Shown here one piece after another: positions 1 to 10,456 of a stretch of DNA of 64,000 nt. The notes under the pieces were generated by a model. The model saw only the letters and a program-made list of their open reading frames with translations, searched no databases and had not been told where the DNA came from. A program made the position numbers and the translations under genes. Each line of letters opens with the position of its first letter. Position 1 is the first letter of the stretch. Source of the stretch: Certhia americana (taxonomy: Eukaryota; Chordata; Aves; Passeriformes; Certhiidae); contig CM031859.1 of NCBI GenBank assembly GCA_018697195.1, positions 57,751,444-57,815,443 on the forward strand, in the 5' to 3' direction.

Positions 1-958
1 ACCATAAAAAAAAATTTTCCACATCTCATTGCTTTATTACAGTCTTGTCATGCAGGGAGTGACATAAAATGACTCTGTGTACTAAACAAGTCCAACGCTT
101 ACCTAGAAACTGAAAAACAACAGCACAAACAAAAGTCACCAGCAGTCTTTAATTTATTCCTTTACATTTCAAAGTACACGTGTTTGGATTAGTCAGAAGA
201 TCCACCTCCCAACTACAGGCAGCCTTCAAATTATTCTGCATAACACTAATTGAGGGTCCAGCTGAAGAGTTACCTGTTCAAGGAACCTGCAAGTAAAACA
301 AATTATGCAAGAAAGGAAGCCAAACATGCTTAAGAATAATAAAGGCTTTTAAAATGATTAACAGGTTTACTCTTTAATCTGGCAAGGTAACAAACTTTCA
401 GCACCCAAGAGAAAAAAAACACAATGAGGGAAAAGCTTTATATAAATACTCCACATGCCAAAGCGAAAGGCTAATTTCATTGGAACAATGCACTCCTGTT
501 AAAACCAATACCAAGCATTAAAAAAAGAGAGATCTTTCTGGGGAAGTTATTTATATGTTAACGCATAACTTCACAGCACGTTTGTGTGGAATCCTCTCCT
601 CACAAAGGCTGCTTGGACAGTCCCTCACTGGCACCGGCCCCTACAGGCACATGTTCACGCTCAGGAGGGCTGGGAGTATCCATCTCTCGCTGTCTGAACA
701 CACGGGTCTGCTTTCCAAATTTGCCTGTTTTGAGCGGCGCTGCTGCCAAGGGCTGACCGCAGGCACGCAGCCCGACCAGCAGTGCGCTCCTGAGACGCGG
801 CAGCAATGATGGCTGCTGGGAGCCAACGCCGCTCCGAATCCCGGCAAACTTTCACCTCTCAAAACATTCCCAACTTCCCATCAACCTAAACTCCAGCTAA
901 GCATGGGAAAATACTTTACGTAACCAAAGAGGATCACACTAAAACGTCATGCTGCAAG

Positions 959-994
959 AAAAAAAAAAAAAACAAAAAAAAAAAACCAAAAAAG
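959..994 (+). repeat. A-rich low-complexity tract
   Basis: About 36 bp, almost all A, broken by single C or CC. It sits in CNKSR3 intron 1 at the edge of the second CpG block. Confidence 0.9.
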
Positions 995-1039
995 AGACGT
1001 GCACTCCTGAAGTCGTAAATCCCTCACCTAACTCACAGC

Positions 1040-1470
1040 TCCACTTCCCTTTTGATTCATTCCCTGGAGAGCGGGAACTGCGGCAGCAACACCCCAGTCG
1101 GCATTCGGAAAGCGCTGGCGGGGTCGGAGCGGAGAACCACATCACGAGGTTGAAGGTGCTCTCAGAGGGAGCCCCGGTACCGCCGAAATGCCCGCGGCAG
1201 GAGCGGGGCGCCCGCAGCCAGCGCGGCCCCGGAGCGCCCCGCGGCTGGGGGCAGGCGGGCTGCACACCGCCCTGCCGCCGAGGTGTTCACTGCCATGTCA
1301 GCACCGAGAACAAACCGCGAAGCAGAGGAGGGTATTTCTGCTCGCGGGAGAGGGAGACACACAAGCACACACCAGAGAGATGAAGGGTGAGAGGGATGGA
1401 CGGACCGACCGGCGGACGAAGGGGCCGCTATATTCACCTCTCCGAGCGGGAGCCCAGCGCTTCATTCCCA
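1040..1470. promoter_or_regulatory. Second CpG-rich block inside CNKSR3 intron 1
   Basis: A separate GC- and CpG-rich stretch lies roughly 650-1100 bp downstream of the CNKSR3 ATG in the direction of transcription. It is divided from the main island by an AT-rich interval with a microsatellite. It includes a short GGAC/GACC-rich run at about 1393-1420. It could be part of one broad island, an intronic enhancer or an alternative promoter. Weaker CpG enrichment also occurs at about 620-850. Confidence 0.65.
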
Positions 1471-1728
1471 TCACCGCTGAACAGGATAAAGAGTTCTTGC
1501 TTCGTTGAGCTAGTTGAAAAACTTCTTGCTTAACTTACAGACCTGAAGTTTTTTTCGAACCGTGAATGGATTTCGCTTGAGAAAAGTTAACTTTCGCGGG
1601 ACTTTTCCGACCTGAACGACTCTGTGATTGCACGATCCTACCTGCCCCCTCTCCACGCAACCAGGCTAGCCAGGACGAACACAGGGAGAAGGGGACCGAG
1701 CCATGGGTAGAGACCCCACTGCAGATAA

Positions 1729-1737
1729 ATATATACA

Positions 1738-1776
<39 letters not shown>
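1729..1776. repeat. Compound (TA)n-(CA)n microsatellite
   Basis: A 27-nt alternating AT run at 1743-1769 follows a short TA/CATGTA lead-in and is followed by ACACACAC. It lies in intron 1, about 360 bp downstream of the CNKSR3 start codon, and is probably length-polymorphic. Confidence 0.95.
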
Positions 1777-1781
<5 letters not shown>

Positions 1782-2090
1782 TCGAGTCAGCCAGTCTAGC
1801 TGCAAAACTTTCTCTTTCGCAGTGCCAGAAAAAGAAAAAACCAAAACAATACCGAAAATCCCGCAAGGCTTATCAGGCACGGAGGAGCGCCGGCAGGAGG
1901 GAGCCGCCAGCTGCCGAGCACCACGCCGGGGAGCCCCGGGGCCCGGCCCGGCGCTGGCAAAGGCCGCGCTCCCCGCGCTGCCCACGCAGCCGCCCCGCCG
2001 GGCAGAGGAGACACGGCGGCAGCGGGGCACCCCCAGCGCGCCGCCGGAAAGTTCCCGCGGCGCCCACACAGAGGGCCGGCTCCCTCTTAC

Positions 2091-2142
2091 CCTTAGTCCA
2101 GTCCACCACTTGCTTCGGGCTCCACTTGGTCACCGGCTCCAT
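2091..2142 (-). CDS. CNKSR3: CNKSR3 first coding exon (5' part of the gene only)
   Basis: This exon encodes the N-terminus of connector enhancer of KSR 3, a cytoplasmic/membrane scaffold with SAM, CRIC and PDZ domains. CNKSR3 is known as a mineralocorticoid-receptor target that helps assemble the complex regulating the epithelial sodium channel. Read on the minus strand, the 17 complete codons give MEPVTKWSPKQVVDWTK, which matches the start of vertebrate CNKSR3 apart from K for R at residue 17 of the human protein. The paralogue CNKSR2 carries extra residues before MEPVSKW, so CNKSR3 fits better. The W7-W15 stretch is the start of the SAM domain. The ATG is in a strong Kozak context (G at -3, G at +4). 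The exon ends after the first base of codon 18 (phase 1) at donor G|GTAAGA, with GT at 2090-2089. All later exons lie left of the window. Seen: frame, start and donor. From family knowledge: identity and role. Confidence 0.93.
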
Positions 2143-2443
2143 GGCGGGTCCCAGCCTGCCGGCACCAGCCCCCGCGACAGACCGCAGCTCCTCCGGCCGC
2201 GGGCTCGCCCCCTCTCACGCTCCCATCCCGGCAGCGCCGCTCCGGGCCGCCCCTCCCCGGCCCGGCTCCTCCCGCCGGCCACGGCCGGGCCCGCCCCGCT
2301 GCCGCTCCGCCTCCAGGTGCCTTGTCCCGCCCGGGACGGGCCGGCCTCGTGCTTGGGAAAGCGCCGAGAAAACAGTTCCTGGGTTTACCGCTCCGACAGG
2401 TCCGGAGAGACGGAGATTCGGGAGTCGCCCAGCATCCTTCCCC

Positions 2444-2467
2444 GGGAGCGGCGGGCGGGCCACGGGG
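2444..2467 (+). promoter_or_regulatory. Potential G-quadruplex in the CNKSR3 promoter
   Basis: Four G-runs on the plus strand (2444-2446, 2453-2455, 2457-2459, 2464-2467) have loops of 6, 1 and 4 nt and so fit the classic G3+ N1-7 rule. The plus strand is the template strand for CNKSR3. Formation in cells is not shown. Confidence 0.6.
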
Positions 2468-2514
2468 TGGAGCGGCGGCCGGGCGCTGCACCCCGCTTCG
2501 GTGGTGGCTCAGTG

Positions 2515-2521
2515 TGAGTCA
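2515..2521. promoter_or_regulatory. AP-1 consensus site (TGAGTCA)
   Basis: An exact TGAGTCA lies at the upstream edge of the CNKSR3 CpG island. On the plus strand the overlapping GTGAGT (2514-2519) also resembles a splice donor. Confidence 0.5.
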
Positions 2522-3377
2522 CAGCCTTGGGGCAATTTTAGCAGCTACTGCAGAGTGCCTTGATCCACGCTTGTCCCGGTATTGGCATTTGGGGCTTTAG
2601 TTTCTGAATCCCTCGCTTAAAAGCGTACTAGGGTGTGGAGGCTGCTTCACCAGAGGAGTTTACTTATATTTTGTTTCTTTCTCTTGGGAGCTGCATTAAG
2701 CCACCAGCTGCACCTCAGACTCGCTTTCCTCACGGGAAATGTGTCGCCTGTGTCCTGGCCACCTCCCGAAGCCCATGTAAACCCTGCTATCAGCCTCTTC
2801 TCAAAGGCTGATCTCCAGAACCGTGTGCCCAGCGAACCGGCCTCTGCCATGCCCTAGCACTGAGCACATAACTCGGCCTTGCAAACACTTTCCATGAACC
2901 ACGGAAACATGAAGAAAACAACAGTTTTTATTGTGTCTATCACAATATTGTCTGGTTCAGCAGCAAACTCCAGCCTGTGAAACCCTTTTGTAGCATGCAC
3001 AAATGTCCCACTGCTCCTCTTCCTCAGCGAGGAAGAACCAGAGTAAACTCTGCTGTAACAATAAGACTGTGAAATTTTTACTTGGCAATATTGGGGAGTG
3101 GGTAAGCAGCTGGGATTTGAGACTGTCCGGTATCCCACTGTTTCCATCGTCTCCCATCTTGACCCATCTGTTACCCCAGTCATGCAGCTGAAATGTAAGC
3201 TCTTTGGGACAGGCGTTGTCAGTCCCGTGTGTGGCTGTACAGCTCCCAGCTGGGCAGTGCCCAGCTTTCCCACCGAGGCACCAACAGCTGCCTTCTGGCA
3301 CGCACTGCTGCAGACCCCGATTGGAATCAGGAAGAGTTTTAGTTCTAATTCTACTTTGGGGAACCAGTAGGTTTTTG

Positions 3378-3404
3378 TTTTTTTTTAAAAAAAAAGGGGG
3401 GGGG
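3378..3404 (+). repeat. Adjacent homopolymers T9-A9-G9
   Basis: Nine T, nine A and nine G follow one another without interruption. The T9A9 part is self-complementary. Confidence 0.95.
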
Positions 3405-4020
3405 TACATGTATACCTAAAAAGTATAATTTGTTCTCTTTTTTTGTTACATGGTGGTTGAAGGTATGTTTTTAATTCTTTATTATAATGTTAACTCGTTC
3501 CAGCTGATTTCTCTATTTGCTTTCTAATTTGTGGGATATAGTGGCTGTCAGTTAACGTCTCTGCCTATTTGAAAGATTAAAATGCAGTTCCTCACAGCTT
3601 TAATATTGGTGCAACTACCAAAAGTTTCCTGATTCCCTACTGCATCATGTGCCATTCATGCTTAAAAAACAACTAAACAGCAGCTCTCCCCCCTCGCGGA
3701 GCCCTGAATAAACAGATGGACCTTGCTATGTGCCCTGCTAATGGTTTCACATGGGTTAATGTAACAGCGCTTGTTTTAACTACACAGATGCTTCCCTAGG
3801 TTGCAGGCAGGAGAGCAAATGTCTCTCGCCCTTGGTGTTTGGAACACTCATCTGCTGTCATCCTTCTCTGTCACAGGTCTCGGGCCAATCCCTCTGCCTG
3901 ATTTAGGTCAGATGAGCACCATATTTTGTGAGAAAGGCATGCAGAGATGTTCACTTGCTAGCAGATTGCCAATCCAACAAATCCATTATTAATACTTAGT
4001 ATTTTTTGTCATTTTCAAAG

Positions 4021-4045
4021 TTTTTTTTTTGTTTTGTTTTTTTTT
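4021..4045 (+). repeat. T-rich low-complexity tract
   Basis: T10-G-T4-G-T9. Confidence 0.95.
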
Positions 4046-4847
4046 AAGCAGGACTACATTGCAGTGTCTCTGTTCTTTCTTCTGTCATCTGTCTCTGATG
4101 TGATGTCCCCCAACATGAACTGCTTTACAACCTGCTCGGAACAAATGAAATGGGGCTGACAGGGGAAGACGGCATGTCCCCTGTTTATTAAAAGGATCCT
4201 ACCCTTTGCAAGCCCAGATTGCAGCTGCCTTTGAGTTGATCTTTCTCATGATTGCATCACCTTAATCTGATCTTTTTTTGAGATGAGATTAACTAGTAGT
4301 CCACTGGCATGATGCAATTAGAAATTCTGTCTCTAGAATAAGGTATTTTTGTTAAAAAAAATACTCATTGCCAAAAGAACTAATAATTTTAAAAAGAAAA
4401 CCAACTCTGATTTCAGCAATGCCAGATTTAAAAAATGACGCTTCTCCTCTGAATGTCTTCAGAAGCTCTGCAGTTTAGTTTATGAGTTTTTAGCCAGTAT
4501 CAACTATTAGGAAAGATGTCTCTTTTTTTCTCTGTCTTTTTCTCTGCCTGCAACCTTGCATGGAATTCATTGCTTCGACAAGGACCCAGCTACCAGAAGT
4601 GCACGGTTTTTCTTTGACTGACATTTTCCAGTGGTAAAAGTGAAACATTTGAGAAAATGATTCAGACCAATTGTTTGCTGATTCCCTCTTTTGTTTTATT
4701 CCTTTTTATTTCCTCTTGCAGGCCGGGTTTTTAAAGGGCTCTCAGGCCACTTTGTCTGACAACACAAAGCTCAGTATGGATGGACAATGATCTTGGTTTC
4801 ACAGTTATAGGCACAGTAATATGCACCCTCCCATCACCCCAGAGGAA

Positions 4848-4868
4848 AGACAAAAGAGTCTTTTGTCT
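4848..4868. repeat. 21-nt quasi-palindrome
   Basis: Ten-base arms AGACAAAAGA and TCTTTTGTCT are exact inverted copies around a single central G. Confidence 0.9.
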
Positions 4869-5008
4869 AAACCCACAACCACACCCTGCCAAAATGGCAG
4901 AAGAAGCTACACAGTGTTTGTCACCCTCCGATTTCTCTTCTGGCAGCTGATCAGCAAGAGGAGGGCCCTCTACAACAGAAAGTCTGTGGGAATAATTGTC
5001 CTTTCAAG

Positions 5009-5030
5009 AAAAAAAAAAAAAAAAAAAAAA
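5009..5030 (+). repeat. A22 homopolymer
   Basis: Twenty-two consecutive A. I looked upstream for a retroposed gene copy. There is no AATAAA in range, no recognisable coding sequence and no obvious target-site duplication, so I treat it as a simple repeat. Confidence 0.9.
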
Positions 5031-6617
5031 GTGTACTTGGATAACTGAAAACGCTTAGCATACTTTCATCAGCTATATTTGCTGTACTCTAGTTTAACAG
5101 TACATTTATCATTTTTTCTAAACACTGTCTGATTGACCCTGCCTCTTAGACCTTAGTTTTCCATACCAAACCTGTGGATTGCCGGGTTGCCTGCCTGGAC
5201 CTGTTTTTTGGTCACATACCGGACAAAGTAACGAAAGTGGACAACAAGGATGGCATTCAAGTTTTTAACCAGCACGGGGGTGAGAGGCAATAAATGATCT
5301 AGCACAAGTACCTGCTGATACAGAGAGAACACACCAAAATTCCTTGAATAGTTGAGAGTTAAGTGAGTTTGGACCAGGTTATCTCTTCACATTACATTGC
5401 TGCTTTTGTCCCCTGGCTGCTGCATCAGTTCATCTGTTGCCAGACTTACTACCACCCACCGGAGCGATGCTTCACATCCTTTGGCGTTGTGCAGATTTGC
5501 ACAGGCAGCAGCTCCTTTCTCTAAGGGAGGTAACTGCTGCTACCCATCTCTATCAGAATGAATAGAGAATTGCTTAGCCAAAAGTCACATACCAAGTTCA
5601 AAAAAATGTGGGTTTTATTCAGGGCTACAAAAAGTTAATTTTCTTACTGCATCAATTTTTTAGAGGTGTCAGCAGATTGCAGCTTGTATTTTTGAGTGGA
5701 AGGGATGTATATGTTTGGCAAAGCACCGTCTAAGATAGTTTTACATTACATTACATCTTAATTACATTATTCATGAAAGGCTCACGATTTATTTATTTCA
5801 TATTCATAGCTGAAAGCTGTGAAAATTAACAGATTTAAAGTAAGCAGAACAAAAGCCAGTATATGGGTAGAAAATCCATTGTTTGCCTCTATTGACAATC
5901 CACAGATATGCAATTAGGTACTCATCCCTGACCTTTTGTTAGTCTTAATGCTTCAGAGACCACCTCAACTACTGTGCTACAAACAAAAAAAAATGAATTA
6001 AGGTTTACCTTTTCTAGCATTACTTTAATCACATACATAGGCTACAGAAGTCAGTAGGACTTTTTGCACAAGAACAAAATTTTACCCTACGTGAGTGGAA
6101 CTGAGAACTTCCTGTTAAGGTCAGCGAGTATTAAAGTTCTTTTGGAAATTGCAACAGGTAACTTAACTGAGTCAGAGTGAGTCAAGTTCAGAACTGGGTT
6201 TGGTTCTACGAGCATGTTATTAAAAAAACTTATACTAGTGGGAAACTGTTGTTGCACAAGAATCAACATCCTATTTCTCTCACTTTGATACCAGTACTGT
6301 TAATGATGGATCTCTTCTGTACATGAGAGTGTGGGAGATCTTGGTGTCACCTGATGAGAGAAATAGTGGTGTTTTGAATATAAGGTTATGCCTGGTTTAT
6401 CGGTAACCAAAGTTAGGTTAGGGACACCCACATATATGGCTGTACTTATAATGGATATATCAAATTTATTATTTTTTTTCCAAAAATAAAGTTCCTGCAC
6501 TACTTATTTCCTCAGGATAGGAGGTATTTGGATTGTCTTTGTTATCTTCCATTCAGCTTTAAAACTACCTACACAAAATTCCCAGCTGAGTGAAAGCTGA
6601 CAGTGCCTACTACTAGA

Positions 6618-6680
6618 TGTATATATATATATACACATACATATATGTCTGCACATAAATATATGTGTGTGTATATGTAC
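6618..6680. repeat. TA/CA/TG-rich microsatellite
   Basis: Alternating purine-pyrimidine sequence with TATATA, CACATA and TGTGTG blocks, interrupted once at about 6648-6655. Confidence 0.9.
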
Positions 6681-7300
6681 ACTGACAACTCTGCACGAAA
6701 CTGACGTAGGCCGTAAGGAGAAAGGTCTTCTCCTGAAGCTTTTCCTCAGGGCAAAATCCTATAAACTTTAACAAGTTTATTTATTTTTTTTCCTTCAAGA
6801 ATGCAGATATAGGACCTGAATTGCCTATATGCTGGCTAAATTGCTATATACTGGCCTTTTTAATTCCCTAAGTGATTTTACTAAGCAGATCTCATATCCC
6901 TGCATAGAAATAATTTCCTCCACTGCACCTTGTGCTAAGGTGTTTAAGAAGATGATCACAAACCTGTTGTGCAAAATATAAATGTATTAAAAGTATAACT
7001 CATAATTATTAGAAATTAGGTTATAAATTTATTTTTGTCTACCCTAGGTCCCTTTACCTGGCTATGAAGCTATCTGACTCTCAGGTAAACAAAGCACAAA
7101 AAATGATTTGCAGAAACTTAAAAAATTCACCAATATCAACATAGTAAGTGAAACTTACAGTCAAGGGACAACATTTTTTATAGAGAAATAGAAACATTAT
7201 TTTATCTGGTCTTCATTTTCCTGCCCAAAAGGCACAAAGAGGAAAGATTTGTCTTGAACATACTTCATCAGTGAGTTTGATTGGCTGCAGAAGATTTACA

Positions 7301-10300
7301 TTCCCAGATGGAAAACAAACAACTTCTGGGAGTTTAGCACTAGCAAGGAGACATTTATGCTGCTAGAGCAGGGAAACCACTTCGCAAAATTACCAGGAGC
7401 AGTGTCTGCCCCACCAGCTGTGGATGTTTGTCCAGCAGTCATTTATCACAGGCACACAGAAGCAGAATGGGACCCAATCCTGCCTGGCACCTGGAGGGGT
7501 GGAGGGAAGGAGATGTGGCGCAGTGCAGGTGAAGCGAATGCGGCACAGCCAAGTTCCTGACTCAGGACCAGAGGAGGGGGCTAAGGGGTACCATTCATCT
7601 CCCTTCAAGCACCATGCTGCTTTGGGCTGAGGAAGTGTGAGGAATGAGGGTGCAACGGGCAGCTGGTGCAGGAGGAAGAGGGGTGCTGGAGCAGACTGGA
7701 TGTCCCCACCACCCCCGAAGCCACACACAGATGGTGAAAACCTGCTCTTGCTAAAGGGATACCTGTGGGCCAAGGCAGAGAAGACCATTTCTCATATATC
7801 AGTGCTACTGTCCGCAGAGCATGGACCATATTTTTCTGGAAACTTGCCCAAAATAAGGTGTAAGAGAGAGAAATTTATGGAAGGAAAACCAGAGTTTGTA
7901 CATTTTTATTTGAAGACCTTGACTCAAGAAGCCTCTGTTCTGTCTAAATCACACCAATTCTTTCTCCCTCTTTTACTTAAGTCTTCAGACATCAGAAAAC
8001 AACAGACAAAGGAATTTAAGGCCAGGCTGGATAAATGTGCACATGCAATAGTAGAACTACAAGCTAGAAATATTTCTTCTAAAAAGCTATGTGATCTTGG
8101 CAAGAAATTTTTTTCTCACTTTTGCAGTCTTCTTGCCTCCTCCGTTTAAAAGGAAGTTAGATATACAGGTATTTTAATTCACCCATGTTTCTTAATAGCC
8201 TAAATTTATCTGCAGACTCTGAAATGTAAGAAAGATGTATTAACTCTACCTGCTAGAGCTTTTGTTATTTTAGTTATTTTTTTGGAAGGAAAAAGAGTAA
8301 TATAAATTCAAACAATTCATTTGAATATCTGTTTAGACTTAAAGATAATACCTAAAATCTGAGAAGGCTTGATTTTTAAAATTTTTTTCACAAATTTTCA
8401 TATATTTAAAGCTTTTAAGTAGAATTGGCAGCAGTATCACAACTGTGTTTATTGTAGAAATCCACCTAATCAGGAATAAAAGTCCCCAGTAAGTTAAGCA
8501 GCAGTTTCTCTAGAAAGTTAGAAAGCTAACTACTATTGTAGTATCTTCTATAGAATTTTCAGATCTTCAAATCTTCAAACATGCTGCAGCATTAATGAGC
8601 AGTCTCTCAAAATACCTGTGGTCTTGTGGTTAAGACAGCCCATCACAGTTTCAATACAAAGATGTTCAAAGCCTTGCTCTGTCACAGCCCAGCTCATACA
8701 AGACTAAGGCTGATCCTGATATGCTTTATGATTAGGGATGAGAGTAATTCTGTTAAATTCAGTGAGAAGAATGTGCCTAAATGTTTTCATATTAAGGGGA
8801 TTTGAGGATATCTTTGGGTTCAAAGTCCAAGCAACCATCCTGCAGCTGCTAATGGCCTCACTTCCCACTGTCCATTAGAGCACCTGACGAGATTCCAAAA
8901 ATAATTCCCTTGCAAAGGAAGGATCTGTGGCTGAGGGCTTGCTCTAAGAAATAGAGCAGGGGTAGGAGGAAAAGCATTAATATCATAAAACAGGATGTTT
9001 GAACTACTGCCACAGATGTCTTGTCACACATCTGCCCAGGCCCTTGGTCCAGGCTCAGCTCTACAGAGCAATGACTATTTTTGGACCAAGGGCTCTTCTG
9101 GGTTCAGGTGCTAGCTTTGTTCACTTCTCTGTGGCACGTGGGGATCCTGAAATAATAAGTATATTTAGAGTAGGTCTGATCAAACCAGTTGGGTGAAAAC
9201 ACTGTGGCTTCATCCACCACCTGGGTGAGCCGCAGGCTGTGGGTCATCTCAGTTCAACTTCCCTCTCTGCCCCACAGGATTTCAATTTGCTACCCGGGGC
9301 TGTGTACAGGTATAGGTTTCACTCCCTAATCCAGCCCTAGCAATATTTCTTAACAGACTGGCTTAGCTAGTTCTTCCAAAGCTTTTTAGATTTTGTGGTT
9401 TATACCCTTTATGTGGCCAGCTTTCCTCACGTGTTGTCTGTGCAATCTAAGGAGAAAGCAGACACCTCTGTGGCCCTCGCCCTGACAGCAAGTGCTGTTG
9501 GTACTGGCAAGGTACTGCTATCATGAAGCACAGCTTGAAAACGAAATGATAAATCACACTCAACAATTTTCTTGGAAAATTACAGCTTTCTTATCATCAT
9601 TGCTGAGAAGTGTATACCTGTCATTCCTTTCTTCGATGAGCAGCATTGAAATATTTCCTGTATATTCAACACTAGCTTTTTTCTTTAATAAATTACTGCA
9701 TTATACATAATACTACCTTAAATTGTATATTACTCCATCTTCTGTAAAATGTTGACTCATTGGTTGAGCCTGACGTGTAAAGTGAAGCCCCAGGGAAGAG
9801 AAGCTCTGAGGAATGGAGAGGAAAAAGTGGTCATTTAATCTCCTGAAAATACGGCCTTGTGGAGACCAAAGACTAGGTCTGTCCTTTGATTCAATGACTG
9901 CTCTGAGAGCAATAAAAGTCACAAACAAATGTTGGTACCACAAGTGTCGGAAGACCTTATAAATCATATGACAAAGGTTAAAACAATTATCTGAAGTACT
10001 ATAGTCCTTTTTGAAACAGTGGTCTTCAAAAATAGGTTTACAGCCTCCCTTCTGGACAATAATTTTCATAGCAGAAGTCTGGCAAAAAGGCTTTAGAAAC
10101 TGCAGTCAGTAAAGTCTCTGCTGTATGAAGAATTATGTTTCCCCCCACTTTCAGAACTTTTCCCTTAATGTTCGACAATTTAAATAAATAAGTATAATGT
10201 CAGGCAAGAAGTATATCAGGCTGGAATAACAAGTTGCTGCAAGAATCATGCTTTAAGTAAAAGAGCACTTTGGTCACCTCTTCCTCAGTAACAGCATTTG

Positions 10301-10331
10301 AAACATAAAGCAGGAAAATTTGAGGAAGGGT
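7301..10331. other. Intergenic DNA with a GC-richer patch at about 7.36-7.76 kb
   Basis: The patch at 7360-7760 has more G+C and a few CpGs compared with its surroundings. A 170-codon frame at 7637-8149 (+) shows no recognisable domain, and its second half lies in AT-rich sequence. The rest is plain AT-rich DNA in which I see nothing specific. Confidence 0.6.
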
Positions 10332-10456
10332 AAAAAAAAAAAAAACAGGATATATAAGTACTTGAAAATAAACCAAAACAAACCCAACAAAAAACCCCCA
10401 ACACCCTAAAAACAACAACCCCCCCCCCAACACCCTAAAAACAACCAAAAAAAAAA
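10332..10456. repeat. A/C-rich tract with a duplicated 22-bp unit (period 29)
   Basis: It starts with an A run (10332-10345) and ends with an A run reaching 10456. In between, a 22-bp unit containing CCCCAACACCCTAAAAACAAC occurs at 10395-10416 and 10424-10445. Read on the minus strand it is G/T-rich, with GGG, a G9 run, GGG and G5, so it has G-quadruplex potential if a 12-nt loop is allowed. Confidence 0.9.

Larger units (their letters stand above)
1..2090 (-). other. CNKSR3: CNKSR3 intron 1, 5' portion
   Basis: This sequence follows the donor at 2090-2089 on the minus strand and runs off the left edge of the window. It contains the second CpG-rich block, an A-rich tract at 959-994 and the TA/CA microsatellite at 1729-1776. 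No further coding exon is recognisable. The open frames here are shadows of GC-rich composition. The left 560 bp are AT-rich and show nothing I can name. Confidence 0.85.
1860..2510. promoter_or_regulatory. CpG island, main block
   Basis: Very high G+C with frequent CpG over about 650 bp, covering the first coding exon, the 5' UTR and the start of intron 1. The borders are judged by eye: AT-rich sequence resumes at about 2515 on one side and at about 1855 on the other. Several long frames open here only because stop codons are rare in such sequence. Confidence 0.85.
2143..2521 (-). promoter_or_regulatory. CNKSR3: CNKSR3 5' UTR and CpG-island core promoter
   Basis: This is the GC- and CpG-dense stretch directly upstream of the CNKSR3 ATG. 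It holds a GC box on the minus strand (CCCGCCCCGC on the plus strand, 2290-2299), further GC-rich Sp/KLF-like runs at about 2225-2280 and 2325-2340, and an AP-1 site at 2515-2521. I see no clear TATA box, so this looks like a broad CpG-island promoter. The transcription start cannot be placed exactly; somewhere between 2180 and 2450 is an inference. Confidence 0.75.
2522..7300. other. Intergenic DNA upstream of CNKSR3, first part
   Basis: No gene recognised. The sequence becomes AT-rich soon after the CpG island, and the open frames are short and unrelated to any family I know. It holds the T9A9G9 run at 3378, a T-rich tract at 4021-4045, a quasi-palindrome at 4848, an A22 run at 5009 and a TA/CA/TG microsatellite at 6618. 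Confidence 0.7.

Noticed and set aside
1703..2563. 286-codon plus-strand frame over the CpG island, with 231- and 132-codon companions
   Set aside because: It lies antisense to the CNKSR3 exon in sequence where stops are rare; composition is arginine/proline/serine-rich with no domain, and it runs through the TA microsatellite.
4740..5030. Possible processed pseudogene ahead of the A22 run
   Set aside because: No polyadenylation signal, no recognisable coding sequence and no target-site duplication seen.
7637..8149. 170-codon plus-strand frame
   Set aside because: No recognisable domain or splice context; it crosses from a GC-richer patch into plain AT-rich DNA.
10402..10437. CCCTAA words suggesting interstitial telomere repeat
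   Set aside because: Only two isolated copies, 29 bp apart within a C/A low-complexity unit; no TTAGGG array.
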